Origin: Anaerolineae bacterium
GTDB taxonomy: Bacteria > Chloroflexota > Anaerolineae > 4572-78 > NAK82
Assembly (NCBI GenBank): GCA_030598425.1
Contig: JAUVPY010000152.1
Span: 1-6,707 of the forward strand
Direction: 5' to 3'
Length of the DNA: 6,707 nt
Part shown: one piece after another, positions 1 through 5,578 of the stretch
How positions within the stretch are numbered: position 1 is the first letter of the stretch
Layout: every line of letters begins with the position of its first letter
Program-made: the position numbers and the translations under genes
The notes under the pieces: model-generated
What the model was told of the DNA's origin: nothing
Databases searched by the model: none
What the model saw: only the letters and a program-made list of their open reading frames with translations

Positions 1-10
1 CCGAAAATGA

Positions 11-40
11 GGGAGTAGGAAGTAGGGATAGGGAGTAGGG
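11..40. repeat. Heptamer-period array, 3' side of the IVP remnant
   Basis: On the plus strand this reads as units GGGAGTA (11-17), GGAAGTA (18-24), GGGATA (25-30, one base short), GGGAGTA (31-37) and a partial GGG. It starts one base beyond the stop codon of the broken four-helix-bundle gene. Bases 12-24 (GGAGTAGGAAGTA) are the exact reverse complement of 418-430 in the array on the other side of that gene, so the two arrays form an imperfect inverted pair around it. Bases 1-10 show nothing recognisable. Confidence 0.8.
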
Positions 41-41
41 C

Positions 42-404
42 TCATCGGCGGCGCTTTGCGCTTACAATCAGGCCGTTGAGCAGACGCCCGACGGTTTCTG
101 ATTGAGCCATTGATTTGTCGCAAGAGACTATGGAGCCCAAATCCAGTGACAATATGAGAGAGTATTTGAGTTCTTCCAATGAGCCTTCTGAAACGTTGTA
201 GAGTCGGATTGTGTCTTGGATGCCACGTCGCTTGAAACCTTCAGCGATGTTGGCTGGTATTTAAATCGCCGCTCCCGGCATCTGCGCTACTAAGCCAAAC
301 CGTTCCTCATTCGGAAACATCTTGGCTGCCTGGTACACCATCAGCACCAGCTTGTGCGCTTCTTGCCACGCTTCTAGCTGACGGAAGTGCGAAAACTTCT
401 CCAT
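42..404 (-). pseudogene. Four-helix-bundle protein (S23 / 23S rRNA intervening-sequence family), nonsense-disrupted
   Basis: Reading from ATG at 404-402 gives 47 codons (start MEKFSHFRQLEAWQEAHKLV), a TAA at 263-261, then 72 more codons in the same frame to TGA at 44-42. Joined, this is about 120 codons, the usual length for this family. The family signature lies just after the break: IPANIAEGF at codons 49-57, followed by KRRG and a helix with GSLEELKYSL. Family members normally read S-I-P-[AS]-N-I-A-E-G here, so TAA most simply replaces a serine TCA by one base change. The usual RRAA before it is PGAA, another sign of decay. The start codon and a GGAAG ribosome-binding-like stretch both come from the flanking heptamer array. 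Family members occur inside 23S rRNA intervening sequences and as stand-alone genes, and the fold is related to Avd of diversity-generating retroelements; their cellular role is not settled. A sequencing error at 261-263 is the main alternative to a pseudogene. Confidence 0.85.
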
Positions 405-445
405 ACTTCCTACTTCATACTTCCTACTCCTTACTTCCTGCTTCC
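404..445. repeat. Heptamer-period array between nuoF and the IVP remnant
   Basis: Six consecutive 7-base units fill 404-445 exactly on the plus strand. The consensus is TACTTCC (units at 404, 411, 418, 425, 432 and 439), with variants ending TTCA, beginning TG, or reading TACTCCT. On the transcribed minus strand the word is GGAAGTA. The array begins one base after the TGA of the NuoF-like gene (449-447) and ends inside the start codon of the four-helix-bundle remnant. It carries a 13-base perfect inverted match (418-430) to 12-24. Confidence 0.88.
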
Positions 446-446
446 T

Positions 447-2300
447 TCAATGCACCGTCACGCCATTGAACTTGCACACCTGCATACACAGCCCGCAGCG
501 CGTACAAAGTTCCGGATCGATCATATGTGGCTGCTTCTTTTCCCCTGTGATGGCCCCGACAGAACAGTTGCGGGCACAAACCATGCAACCGGTGCAGACT
601 TCAGGGTCGATCTCATAGGTGATCAGCCCCCGGCAGACGCCCGCCGGACAGCGCCCCTCGTAGACGTGCGCCTCGTACTCGGCTCGAAAGTGGCGCAGCG
701 TCGAGAGGACTGGATTGGGGGCCGTTTGGCCCAATCCACACAGCGAGGCCACCTTGACCGTCTTGGCCAGTCGCTCCAGCGTCTCGATATCTCCCGGCTG
801 GCCCTGACCATCGCAGATGCGGGTCAAGGTATCCAACATCACCTGGGTCCCCCAACGGCAAGGCAGACATTGGCCACACGACTCTTGTTGGACGAAGTTC
901 ATAAAATAGCGCGCCAGGTCTACCATGCAGGTTGTTTCGTCGGTGATCACCAGACCGCCGGAGCCCATGATGGCTCCCAGATTGGTCAGCGAGTCATAGT
1001 CGATGGGCGTGTCCAGGTGCTTGGCGGGGATGCAGCCCCCTGACGGACCACCAATCTGGACCGCCTTGAAGGCTTTGCCACCGGGTATGCCTCCGCCCAC
1101 GTCAAAAACCAACTCGCGCAGGCTGATCCCCATCGGCACCTCGACCAGGCCGGTGTTGTTGATCTTGCCCACCATAGAAAAGATGGCTGTGCCTTTGCTA
1201 CTCTCAGTTCCGACCTCGGCGAACCACTCGGCTCCGTTGGCGATGATCAAGGGAACGCTGGCCCAGCTCTTGACGTTGTTGATGTTGGTCGGCTGGCCCC
1301 ACAGACCACTCTGGGCTGGATAAGGGGGGCGGGGGCGCGGCTCGCCAGGTCGTCCCTCAATCGAGGCCATCAGTGCTGTCTCTTCGCCGCAGACAAAGGC
1401 GCCGGCTCCGAGGCGCAGTTGGATGTCAAAATCGAAGCCCGATCCCAGAATGTCTCGGCCCAGCAGGCCACACTCGCGGGCCTGAGCCAACGCAATGCCT
1501 AAAGTTTCCACCGCCAGTGGGTATTCGCTGCGAACGTAGATGAAGCCTTCCTTGGCGCCAATCGCCCGGGCACCGACGATCATGCCCTCAATGACGCTGT
1601 GAGGGTTAGCCTCCAGAAGGCTGCGGTCCATAAAAGCACCTGGATCACCTTCGTCGGCGTTGCAGATAACGTACTTGATATCACCTGGCTCTCGACGACA
1701 CAGCTTCCATTTCACGCCTGTAGGAAAACCGGCCCCACCTCGACCCCGCAATCCGGAGCGAATCACCTCTTCGATGATCCCCTCGGGTTCCAACTGGACC
1801 AGTGCTTTGCTCAGTGCCTGGTAGCCGCCGCTGGCGAGGTAGTCCTCGACGCGGCGTGGGTCAATCTTCCCATTCAGCACCATCACGCGCCGGGTCTGAT
1901 GGCTATAAAAGGGTATTTCCGACTCGCGGAGACTGCGATGGCCGTTGTCGGGGTCAGCGTAGAGCAACTCTTCAACAACCCGGCCCGCCTCAATCGTCTC
2001 GGAGATGATGGCCTCGGCGTTTTCGGGCGACACGCGCTGGTATGCGATCTCCTCCGGAGCGACCGTCACCAACGGGCCCTGCTCGCAGAATCCCTGGCAG
2101 CCGGTGACAACTACCTCGACCTGCCCACTTTGCCCGGCTCCATCGAGCGCGCGCTGAAGGGCGTCCACCAATTGTGGGCCTCCCAGGCTGCGGCAGCCGG
2201 TTCCTCCGCACACCCGCAAGCGAGGGCGGTCAGGATCAATGTCTTGCTTGATAACCTTACGCCACGCTTCTAGATCCTGGGGAGTTTTCAGTCGATGCAT
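447..2300 (-). CDS. NuoF-like NADH-binding flavoprotein, HydB/HndC type (NAD(P)H-dependent oxidoreductase beta subunit)
   Basis: A 617-residue cytoplasmic iron-sulfur flavoprotein that exchanges electrons between NAD(H) and a partner enzyme. Domains in order: thioredoxin-like [2Fe-2S] domain (C31, C36, C68, C72); FMN-binding GRGGAGFPTG (about 186-195); NADH-binding NADEGDPGAFMDR (214-226) and GAGAFVCGEETALMASIEGR (298-317); PTNINNV (337-343); NuoF [4Fe-4S] motif SCGQCLPCR with C475, C478, C481 and C521 (SLCGLGQ); CPAGVC (551-556) after H545; and a C-terminal 2x[4Fe-4S] ferredoxin domain (C569/572/575/579 and C599/602/605/609). The extra domains at both ends separate it from complex I NuoF and match the beta subunits of multimeric [FeFe]-hydrogenases and related bifurcating enzymes. 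I chose ATG 2300 because the in-frame extension upstream to 2360 is translated repeat array; only a weak GGG precedes the ATG. It lies 91 bases after the NuoE-like gene. The family assignment is firm, but the redox partner is inferred. Confidence 0.93.
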   Translation of the reverse strand: MHRLKTPQDLEAWRKVIKQDIDPDRPRLRVCGGTGCRSLGGPQLVDALQRALDGAGQSGQVEVVVTGCQGFCEQGPLVTVAPEEIAYQRVSPENAEAIISETIEAGRVVEELLYADPDNGHRSLRESEIPFYSHQTRRVMVLNGKIDPRRVEDYLASGGYQALSKALVQLEPEGIIEEVIRSGLRGRGGAGFPTGVKWKLCRREPGDIKYVICNADEGDPGAFMDRSLLEANPHSVIEGMIVGARAIGAKEGFIYVRSEYPLAVETLGIALAQARECGLLGRDILGSGFDFDIQLRLGAGAFVCGEETALMASIEGRPGEPRPRPPYPAQSGLWGQPTNINNVKSWASVPLIIANGAEWFAEVGTESSKGTAIFSMVGKINNTGLVEVPMGISLRELVFDVGGGIPGGKAFKAVQIGGPSGGCIPAKHLDTPIDYDSLTNLGAIMGSGGLVITDETTCMVDLARYFMNFVQQESCGQCLPCRWGTQVMLDTLTRICDGQGQPGDIETLERLAKTVKVASLCGLGQTAPNPVLSTLRHFRAEYEAHVYEGRCPAGVCRGLITYEIDPEVCTGCMVCARNCSVGAITGEKKQPHMIDPELCTRCGLCMQVCKFNGVTVH

Positions 2301-2318
2301 AACATCATATCCCGGCAG

Positions 2319-2410
2319 AACGTGATGCGTAATGCGTGAACCGTAGCTATCGTGCCTCACGCCTCACGCATTGTGCCTCACGTTTTCCGCATTACGCGTC
2401 ACGTTTTATC
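2319..2410. repeat. Dyad heptamer-period array between nuoE and nuoF
   Basis: Plus-strand units CGTGATG, CGTAATG, CGTGAAC and CGTAGCT run in 7-base steps from 2321 to 2348. After a short break, 7-base units in the opposite orientation run from 2355 to 2410; CCTCACG occurs three times (2355, 2362, 2376), with CATTACG at 2390 and CGTCACG at 2397. The outer edges form an inverted repeat: 2319-2336 (AACGTGATGCGTAATGCG) pairs with 2388-2405 with one mismatch in 18, enclosing 51 bases. The array includes the last codons and TAA stop of the NuoE-like gene (2394-2392). It ends 18 bases before the NuoF-like start. Confidence 0.88.
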
Positions 2411-2862
2411 CGTCTAAGCAGTCGATCTACCTGGCTGGCCGTCATATGTCTGGAGTAACTTCCATTGGCCACAACGACCGGTCCCAGCGCACAGGCCCCC
2501 AGACAGTTGACCGTCTCCAGAGTATATTCCAGATCAGCGCTGGTCTGTCCGGCCTGGATGCCGAGCTGAGTCTCCAGGCGATCCAGAACTTGCATCGCCC
2601 CGCGCACATGACAGGCCGTCCCAGTGCAGACTTGAAACCTGTGGCAACCTTTCGGTTCGAGGCTGAAGGCGTTGTAAAACGTGGCGACGCTGTAGACCTG
2701 GCTCAACGGGATGTCCAATCGCTCGCTGATCAGAATGAGCACATCGCGGGGCAAGTAGCGGTGACGACCTTGGACCTCTTCCAACATAGCTAACAGGGAG
2801 GATTCCCCGTTTGTATGCCCGGCCAAGATCACTCGCGCATCATCAATGATAGAATAGGTCAT
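2392..2862 (-). CDS. NuoE-like [2Fe-2S] thioredoxin-fold subunit (HydC/HndA type)
   Basis: A 156-residue cytoplasmic protein of the 24-kDa complex I subunit family, which carries one [2Fe-2S] cluster and partners NuoF. The N-terminal part is helical, including LPRDVLILISERLDIPLSQV and the conserved Y-S-V-A-T-F-Y (57-63). The cluster ligands are C79 and C84 (VCTGTACHVRG) and C120 and C124 (NCLGACALGPVV), the standard C-x4-C...C-x3-C pattern. The length is normal for the short HydC/HndA/NuoE form. It lies 87 bases after the gamma subunit gene and just before the NuoF-like gene on the same strand, so the two probably form a diaphorase pair. ATG 2862 has only a weak upstream purine run, with GGAG 13 to 16 bases away. 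The last codons (KRDA and TAA) overlap the heptamer array. Confidence 0.93.
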   Translation of the reverse strand: MTYSIIDDARVILAGHTNGESSLLAMLEEVQGRHRYLPRDVLILISERLDIPLSQVYSVATFYNAFSLEPKGCHRFQVCTGTACHVRGAMQVLDRLETQLGIQAGQTSADLEYTLETVNCLGACALGPVVVANGSYSRHMTASQVDRLLRRIKRDA

Positions 2863-2864
2863 TG

Positions 2865-2881
2865 TTCCGAGTTACTCCGAA
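2865..2881. promoter_or_regulatory. Imperfect palindrome over the nuoE translation-initiation region
   Basis: TTCCGAGTTACTCCGAA is symmetric except for one C/C pair in each arm and the central base. It lies 2 to 18 bases upstream of the NuoE-like start codon and covers the weak ribosome-binding-like GGAG. It could be a small operator or chance symmetry; the central loop is too small for a strong RNA hairpin. Confidence 0.25.
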
Positions 2882-2886
2882 AGAAA

Positions 2887-2956
2887 ATACTGCGTACTTC
2901 GTAAAACGTGATGCGTGACGATTGCGGATCACGGATCACGCATAACGGATCACGCA
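2887..2956. repeat. Heptamer-period array between korC and nuoE
   Basis: Ten 7-base units can be laid end to end from 2887 to 2956. The first part carries plus-strand GTGATGC (2908) and GTGACGA (2915). The second part carries inverted words TCACGGA (2929), TCACGCA (2936), TAACGGA (2943) and TCACGCA (2950). GGATCACG occurs exactly at 2926, 2933 and 2947. AACGTGATGCGT at 2905-2916 is identical to 2319-2330 in the nuoE-nuoF array, so these two arrays share a family. ATGCGTGA (2911-2918) and TCACGCAT (2936-2943) can pair as an 8-base stem. The TGA stop of the gamma subunit gene (2952-2950) lies inside the array. Confidence 0.88.
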
Positions 2957-3513
2957 TTGGCGGCCTCTTGCAGGTATTGAATCTCGTATGCGTAGCCCCT
3001 CTCCAACGCTCGGGTGTTAAGCTCCTCGGTGCCTTTGGGGATTGAACTCAGCACTGCTTCACGTATCCCCTCGACGGGGACGACCTCGGAGTTGGCAGCG
3101 AGAAAGCCCAACATCACGATATTGGCCACGATCTTGCGCCCCAGCTCGCTCTCGGCGATGCGTGTGGCGGGGATGGCGCACACCCGAATATCGTCGCGCG
3201 GATGATTGAGTTCTACCAGATCTTTATCGATGAGCAACAGCCCTCCGTCAGCCAACTCATCGACGTATTTGGCGTAAGCTTCTTGCGACATGGCTACCAG
3301 CAACTCTGGCTTGGTGACGCGCGGATAGTTGATTTCCTCGTCAGAGATGATGACCTGAGCGCTGCTGGCCCCGCCCCGCGACTCGGGGCCGTAACTCTTG
3401 ATGAGCGTGACGTGGCGTCCATCGTATAGCGCGGCTGCTTTGCCTAGAATATAGCCTGAGGTGATGATGCCCTGTCCCCCGAATCCAGAAAAGCGTATTT
3501 CGTGGCGGTTCAT
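2950..3513 (-). CDS. korC: 2-oxoacid:ferredoxin oxidoreductase, gamma subunit (KorC-like)
   Basis: A 187-residue subunit of the cytoplasmic CoA-dependent 2-oxoacid:ferredoxin oxidoreductase. The gamma domain contacts CoA and holds the alpha and beta subunits together in related enzymes. The protein opens with the hallmark GFGGQGI (10-16). It continues with YGPESRGG (41-48), a conserved stretch in these gamma subunits, a helix-strand core, IPATRIAESELG near 114-125 and NIVMLG (131-136). Its length is typical for a stand-alone gamma subunit of the four-subunit enzymes. The start ATG overlaps the beta subunit stop in an ATGA (3513-3510) and has GGGAGG 7 bases upstream, so the two genes are translationally coupled. 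The last codons (N-A-stop) merge with the heptamer array. The gamma subunit family is very secure; the symbol assumes the 2-oxoglutarate-like subtype. Confidence 0.93.
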   Translation of the reverse strand: MNRHEIRFSGFGGQGIITSGYILGKAAALYDGRHVTLIKSYGPESRGGASSAQVIISDEEINYPRVTKPELLVAMSQEAYAKYVDELADGGLLLIDKDLVELNHPRDDIRVCAIPATRIAESELGRKIVANIVMLGFLAANSEVVPVEGIREAVLSSIPKGTEELNTRALERGYAYEIQYLQEAANA

Positions 3514-4346
3514 TGGACGGCCTCCCGCTGTAAATCACAAAAGGTCGGCTTGTCCTCGTCTACGAAGCGACCGACGATGATCTCGCCTCCCAGGCTGATG
3601 TCGGCCTCCGCCGGATCAGTCCGGTGACGGATAATGCTGTGGTCGTGGTACTGTTTCATCTGCTCCAGAGCGTCGCCCATCTTGTTCCAGCGACCGTAGT
3701 AGGTGGGGCAGGGGGAGATCACCTCGACCAGGCTGAAGCCGCGCTTGTTCATCGCCTCTATAAGTGAGCGTTCCAGGCGGCGGACGTGCAGGGCGGTCCA
3801 CCGCGCGACGTAGGTCGCACCAGTCGCAGCGGCCAGATAGGGCACGTTGAATGGATGCTCGGCGTTGCCGTAGGGCGAGGTGCTGGTGCGGGCGTCAGTC
3901 GGGGTGGTGGGACCTACCTGACCACTGGTCATGCCGTAGTTAAAATTGTTGACGCATAACACCGTCAAGTCCATATTGCGCCGGGCGGCGTGGATAAAGT
4001 GGTTGCCGCCAATGGCCATCAGGTCCCCGTCGCCAGAGATAACCACAACTTTGAGTTCCGGGTTGCCCAGTTTAAGACCAGTGGCGAAGGGGATGGCGCG
4101 GCCGTGGGTGGTGTGAAAGCCATCCAGATTAAGATAGCCGGCAGCGCGCCCTGTACAGCCGATGCCGGATACTATGACCACCTTGTTCAGATCCAGCTCC
4201 AGTTTCTGAAGCGCGCTCACAAAACAGGTCAACACCGTTCCCAGACCACACCCGGAGCACCAGATGTGGGGCAAGCGATCCTGGCGCAAGAGGCTGTCCA
4301 TAGGATGGTGCTCGGATATCAGCAAATTGGTCAGTTCTTCGGCCAT
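3510..4346 (-). CDS. korB: 2-oxoacid:ferredoxin oxidoreductase, beta subunit (KorB-like, ThDP-binding)
   Basis: A 278-residue catalytic subunit that binds thiamine diphosphate, where the 2-oxoacid is decarboxylated, and a [4Fe-4S] cluster. WCSGCG (29-34) supplies C30 and C33. C64 in GIGCTGR and C213 in SPCPT complete the expected four ligands. The ThDP/Mg motif begins at GDGD (106-109) and ends with NN (133-134), followed by NYGMTSGQ, where most relatives have TGGQ. HTTHGRAIPFATG (78-90) is the usual conserved loop. ATG 4346 is chosen because GGAGGG lies three bases upstream and the longer in-frame reading runs through the repeat array and the alpha gene. It starts 31 bases after the alpha stop and overlaps the gamma gene by 4 bases. 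Sequence style favours the 2-oxoglutarate/branched-chain group over pyruvate, but substrate cannot be fixed from motifs alone. Confidence 0.94.
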   Translation of the reverse strand: MAEELTNLLISEHHPMDSLLRQDRLPHIWCSGCGLGTVLTCFVSALQKLELDLNKVVIVSGIGCTGRAAGYLNLDGFHTTHGRAIPFATGLKLGNPELKVVVISGDGDLMAIGGNHFIHAARRNMDLTVLCVNNFNYGMTSGQVGPTTPTDARTSTSPYGNAEHPFNVPYLAAATGATYVARWTALHVRRLERSLIEAMNKRGFSLVEVISPCPTYYGRWNKMGDALEQMKQYHDHSIIRHRTDPAEADISLGGEIIVGRFVDEDKPTFCDLQREAVQ

Positions 4347-4360
4347 AAACCCTCCATTGG

Positions 4361-4431
4361 GTTTTGAGTTTCTAGTTTTAAGTTTCTGGTTTCGAGTTCT
4401 GAGTTTCGGGTTCTCGGTTCCACCTCGAAAC
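4361..4431. repeat. Heptamer-period array between korA and korB
   Basis: Nine 7-base units fill 4361-4423 exactly on the plus strand, each beginning GTT. Examples are GTTTTGA (4361), GTTTCTA (4368), GTTTCGA (4389) and GTTTCGG (4403). An inverted piece, CTCGAAAC (4424-4431), is the exact reverse complement of 4389-4396. The array contains the korA-like stop TAA (4380-4378) and encodes roughly its last 17 residues. It ends 5 bases short of the ribosome-binding GGAGGG of the beta gene. The heptamer word differs from those of the other arrays, but the period is the same. Confidence 0.88.
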
Positions 4432-5577
4432 TCGCATAATAGCCTCCAAGACGTCGTCTGGATCGTGCAGCCCGCCGCCAGCGTGGGGGACCAAGATTGT
4501 CTGTGCTTTCCCCCCGGCGCAGCGTTCGACCTCCAGTGCAATCTGCCCCATGTTGATCTCCGGCACGACAAAGGCCTTTACCTGGGATGCCAGCTCTTGG
4601 ATACGGTTCTCGGCAAAGGGCCACACCGTCACCAATTTGAGCAGACCGACTTTCAGCCCCATCTCCCGAGCGACACGTACCGGCCGCGCTGCCGTCCGAG
4701 CCGAAATGCCATAGGCCACCACAACCACGTCCGCCCCTTGGACTTGATCCTCGTGCAATTCGACAATGTCGTCTCGATTGTCACGTATCTTGCGGATAAG
4801 TCGCTCCACCAGTTTCCGCTGGGTCTCCACGCTAACGGTGGCTGGGTAGCCCTTTTCGTTGTGCGTCAGGCCGGTCACGTGGATCCGATAACCCTCACCC
4901 GCGCAGGCCATAGGAGGCACGCCGTCTGGGTCCGGATTGTAGGGCAGGTAGCCATCGCTGGGAGGAACTTGCGGTTTGCGGCGAGGATAGTGCTTGATCT
5001 CTTCCGATGGCGGGATGACGACCCGCTCGGTCATGTGCCCCACTGCCTCGTCGGTCATCACCAATACCGGGGTGCGGTACCTCTCGGCCAGATTAAAGGC
5101 GCGGATGGTCAGATCGAACAGCTCCTGGGGCGAGCTGGGGGCTAACGCAATGATTTCATAGGGGCCGTGCGACCCCCAACGGGCCTGCATCATATCGCCC
5201 TGCCCGGCCAGGGTTGGCATGCCCGTCGAAGGGCCAGCGCGCTGCACATTGACCAAGACACACGGTGTCTCGGTGATGATGCCCAGGCCCAGATTCTCCA
5301 TCATCAGGCTGAAGCCGGGGCCAGAGGTGGCGGTCATGGCCCGTTGACCGGCCCAGGAGGCGCCTAGAACGGCGGCGATGGAGGCGATCTCATCTTCCAT
5401 TTGGATATAAGTACCACCGACTTGAGGCAAGCGGCGGGCCATACGCTCAGCGATCTCAGTCGCTGGCGTGATTGGATAGCCACCAAAGAAGCGGCACCCA
5501 GCACAGATAGCGGCTTCCGCACAGGCTGTGTCGCCGTCTATGAAGAAATCGCCCTGGAGGATGCCATTATCATTCAC
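4378..5577 (-). CDS. korA: 2-oxoacid:ferredoxin oxidoreductase, alpha subunit (KorA-like)
   Basis: A 399-residue alpha subunit, carrying the pyrimidine-binding domain for ThDP followed by the transketolase C-terminal-like domain. Visible motifs are YPITPATEI (34-42), where the family has YPITPS/A-[ST]-E, then QMEDEIASIAAVLGASWAG (59-77), TSGPGFSLM (84-92), RAGPSTGMPT (113-122) with QGD (126-128), and near the C-terminus AYGISARTA and VPEINMGQ. RAGPSTGMPT with QGD and RWGSHG is typical of the KorA/VorB group. GTG 5577 is chosen because GGAGGT sits 5 bases upstream and the homology starts here; the longer reading merely overlaps the ferredoxin gene. The start is one base after the ferredoxin stop, so coupling is likely. 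The final ~17 residues (VSRWNREPETQNSKPET) come from the repeat array and are probably not part of the fold. Confidence 0.93.
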   Translation of the reverse strand: MNDNGILQGDFFIDGDTACAEAAICAGCRFFGGYPITPATEIAERMARRLPQVGGTYIQMEDEIASIAAVLGASWAGQRAMTATSGPGFSLMMENLGLGIITETPCVLVNVQRAGPSTGMPTLAGQGDMMQARWGSHGPYEIIALAPSSPQELFDLTIRAFNLAERYRTPVLVMTDEAVGHMTERVVIPPSEEIKHYPRRKPQVPPSDGYLPYNPDPDGVPPMACAGEGYRIHVTGLTHNEKGYPATVSVETQRKLVERLIRKIRDNRDDIVELHEDQVQGADVVVVAYGISARTAARPVRVAREMGLKVGLLKLVTVWPFAENRIQELASQVKAFVVPEINMGQIALEVERCAGGKAQTILVPHAGGGLHDPDDVLEAIMRVSRWNREPETQNSKPET

Positions 5578-5578
5578 A

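Noticed and set aside
42..404. Readthrough or recoding of the in-frame TAA in the four-helix-bundle gene
   Set aside because: TAA is used as a normal stop for nuoE, korA and the corrinoid gene in this window, and a second motif change (PGAA) points to decay instead.
387..1043. Plus-strand open frame of 218 codons starting near the IVP remnant
   Set aside because: Its start is translated repeat array and the rest is antisense to the C-terminal cluster domains of the NuoF-like gene.
1599..2273. Long open frame on the plus strand (224 codons) opposite the NuoF-like gene
   Set aside because: It lies antisense to a gene with complete, family-correct motifs, has no recognisable domain, and follows from the GC-biased third positions of the true gene.
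2301..2360. 20-residue N-terminal extension of the NuoF-like protein
   Set aside because: It is translated from the dyad heptamer array and has no counterpart in the family; ATG 2300 is preferred despite a weak ribosome-binding site.
2319..2410. CRISPR array
   Set aside because: Units are 7 bases, degenerate and contiguous, with no unique spacers and no cas genes nearby.
4344..4571. Longer N-terminus for the beta subunit
   Set aside because: The extra codons translate the end of korA in another frame plus the heptamer array; ATG 4346 has a close GGAGGG and the family homology starts there.
4264..5145. Plus-strand open frame of 293 codons opposite korA and korB
   Set aside because: It crosses two real genes and the repeat array, shows no domain or ribosome-binding site, and is a mirror frame.
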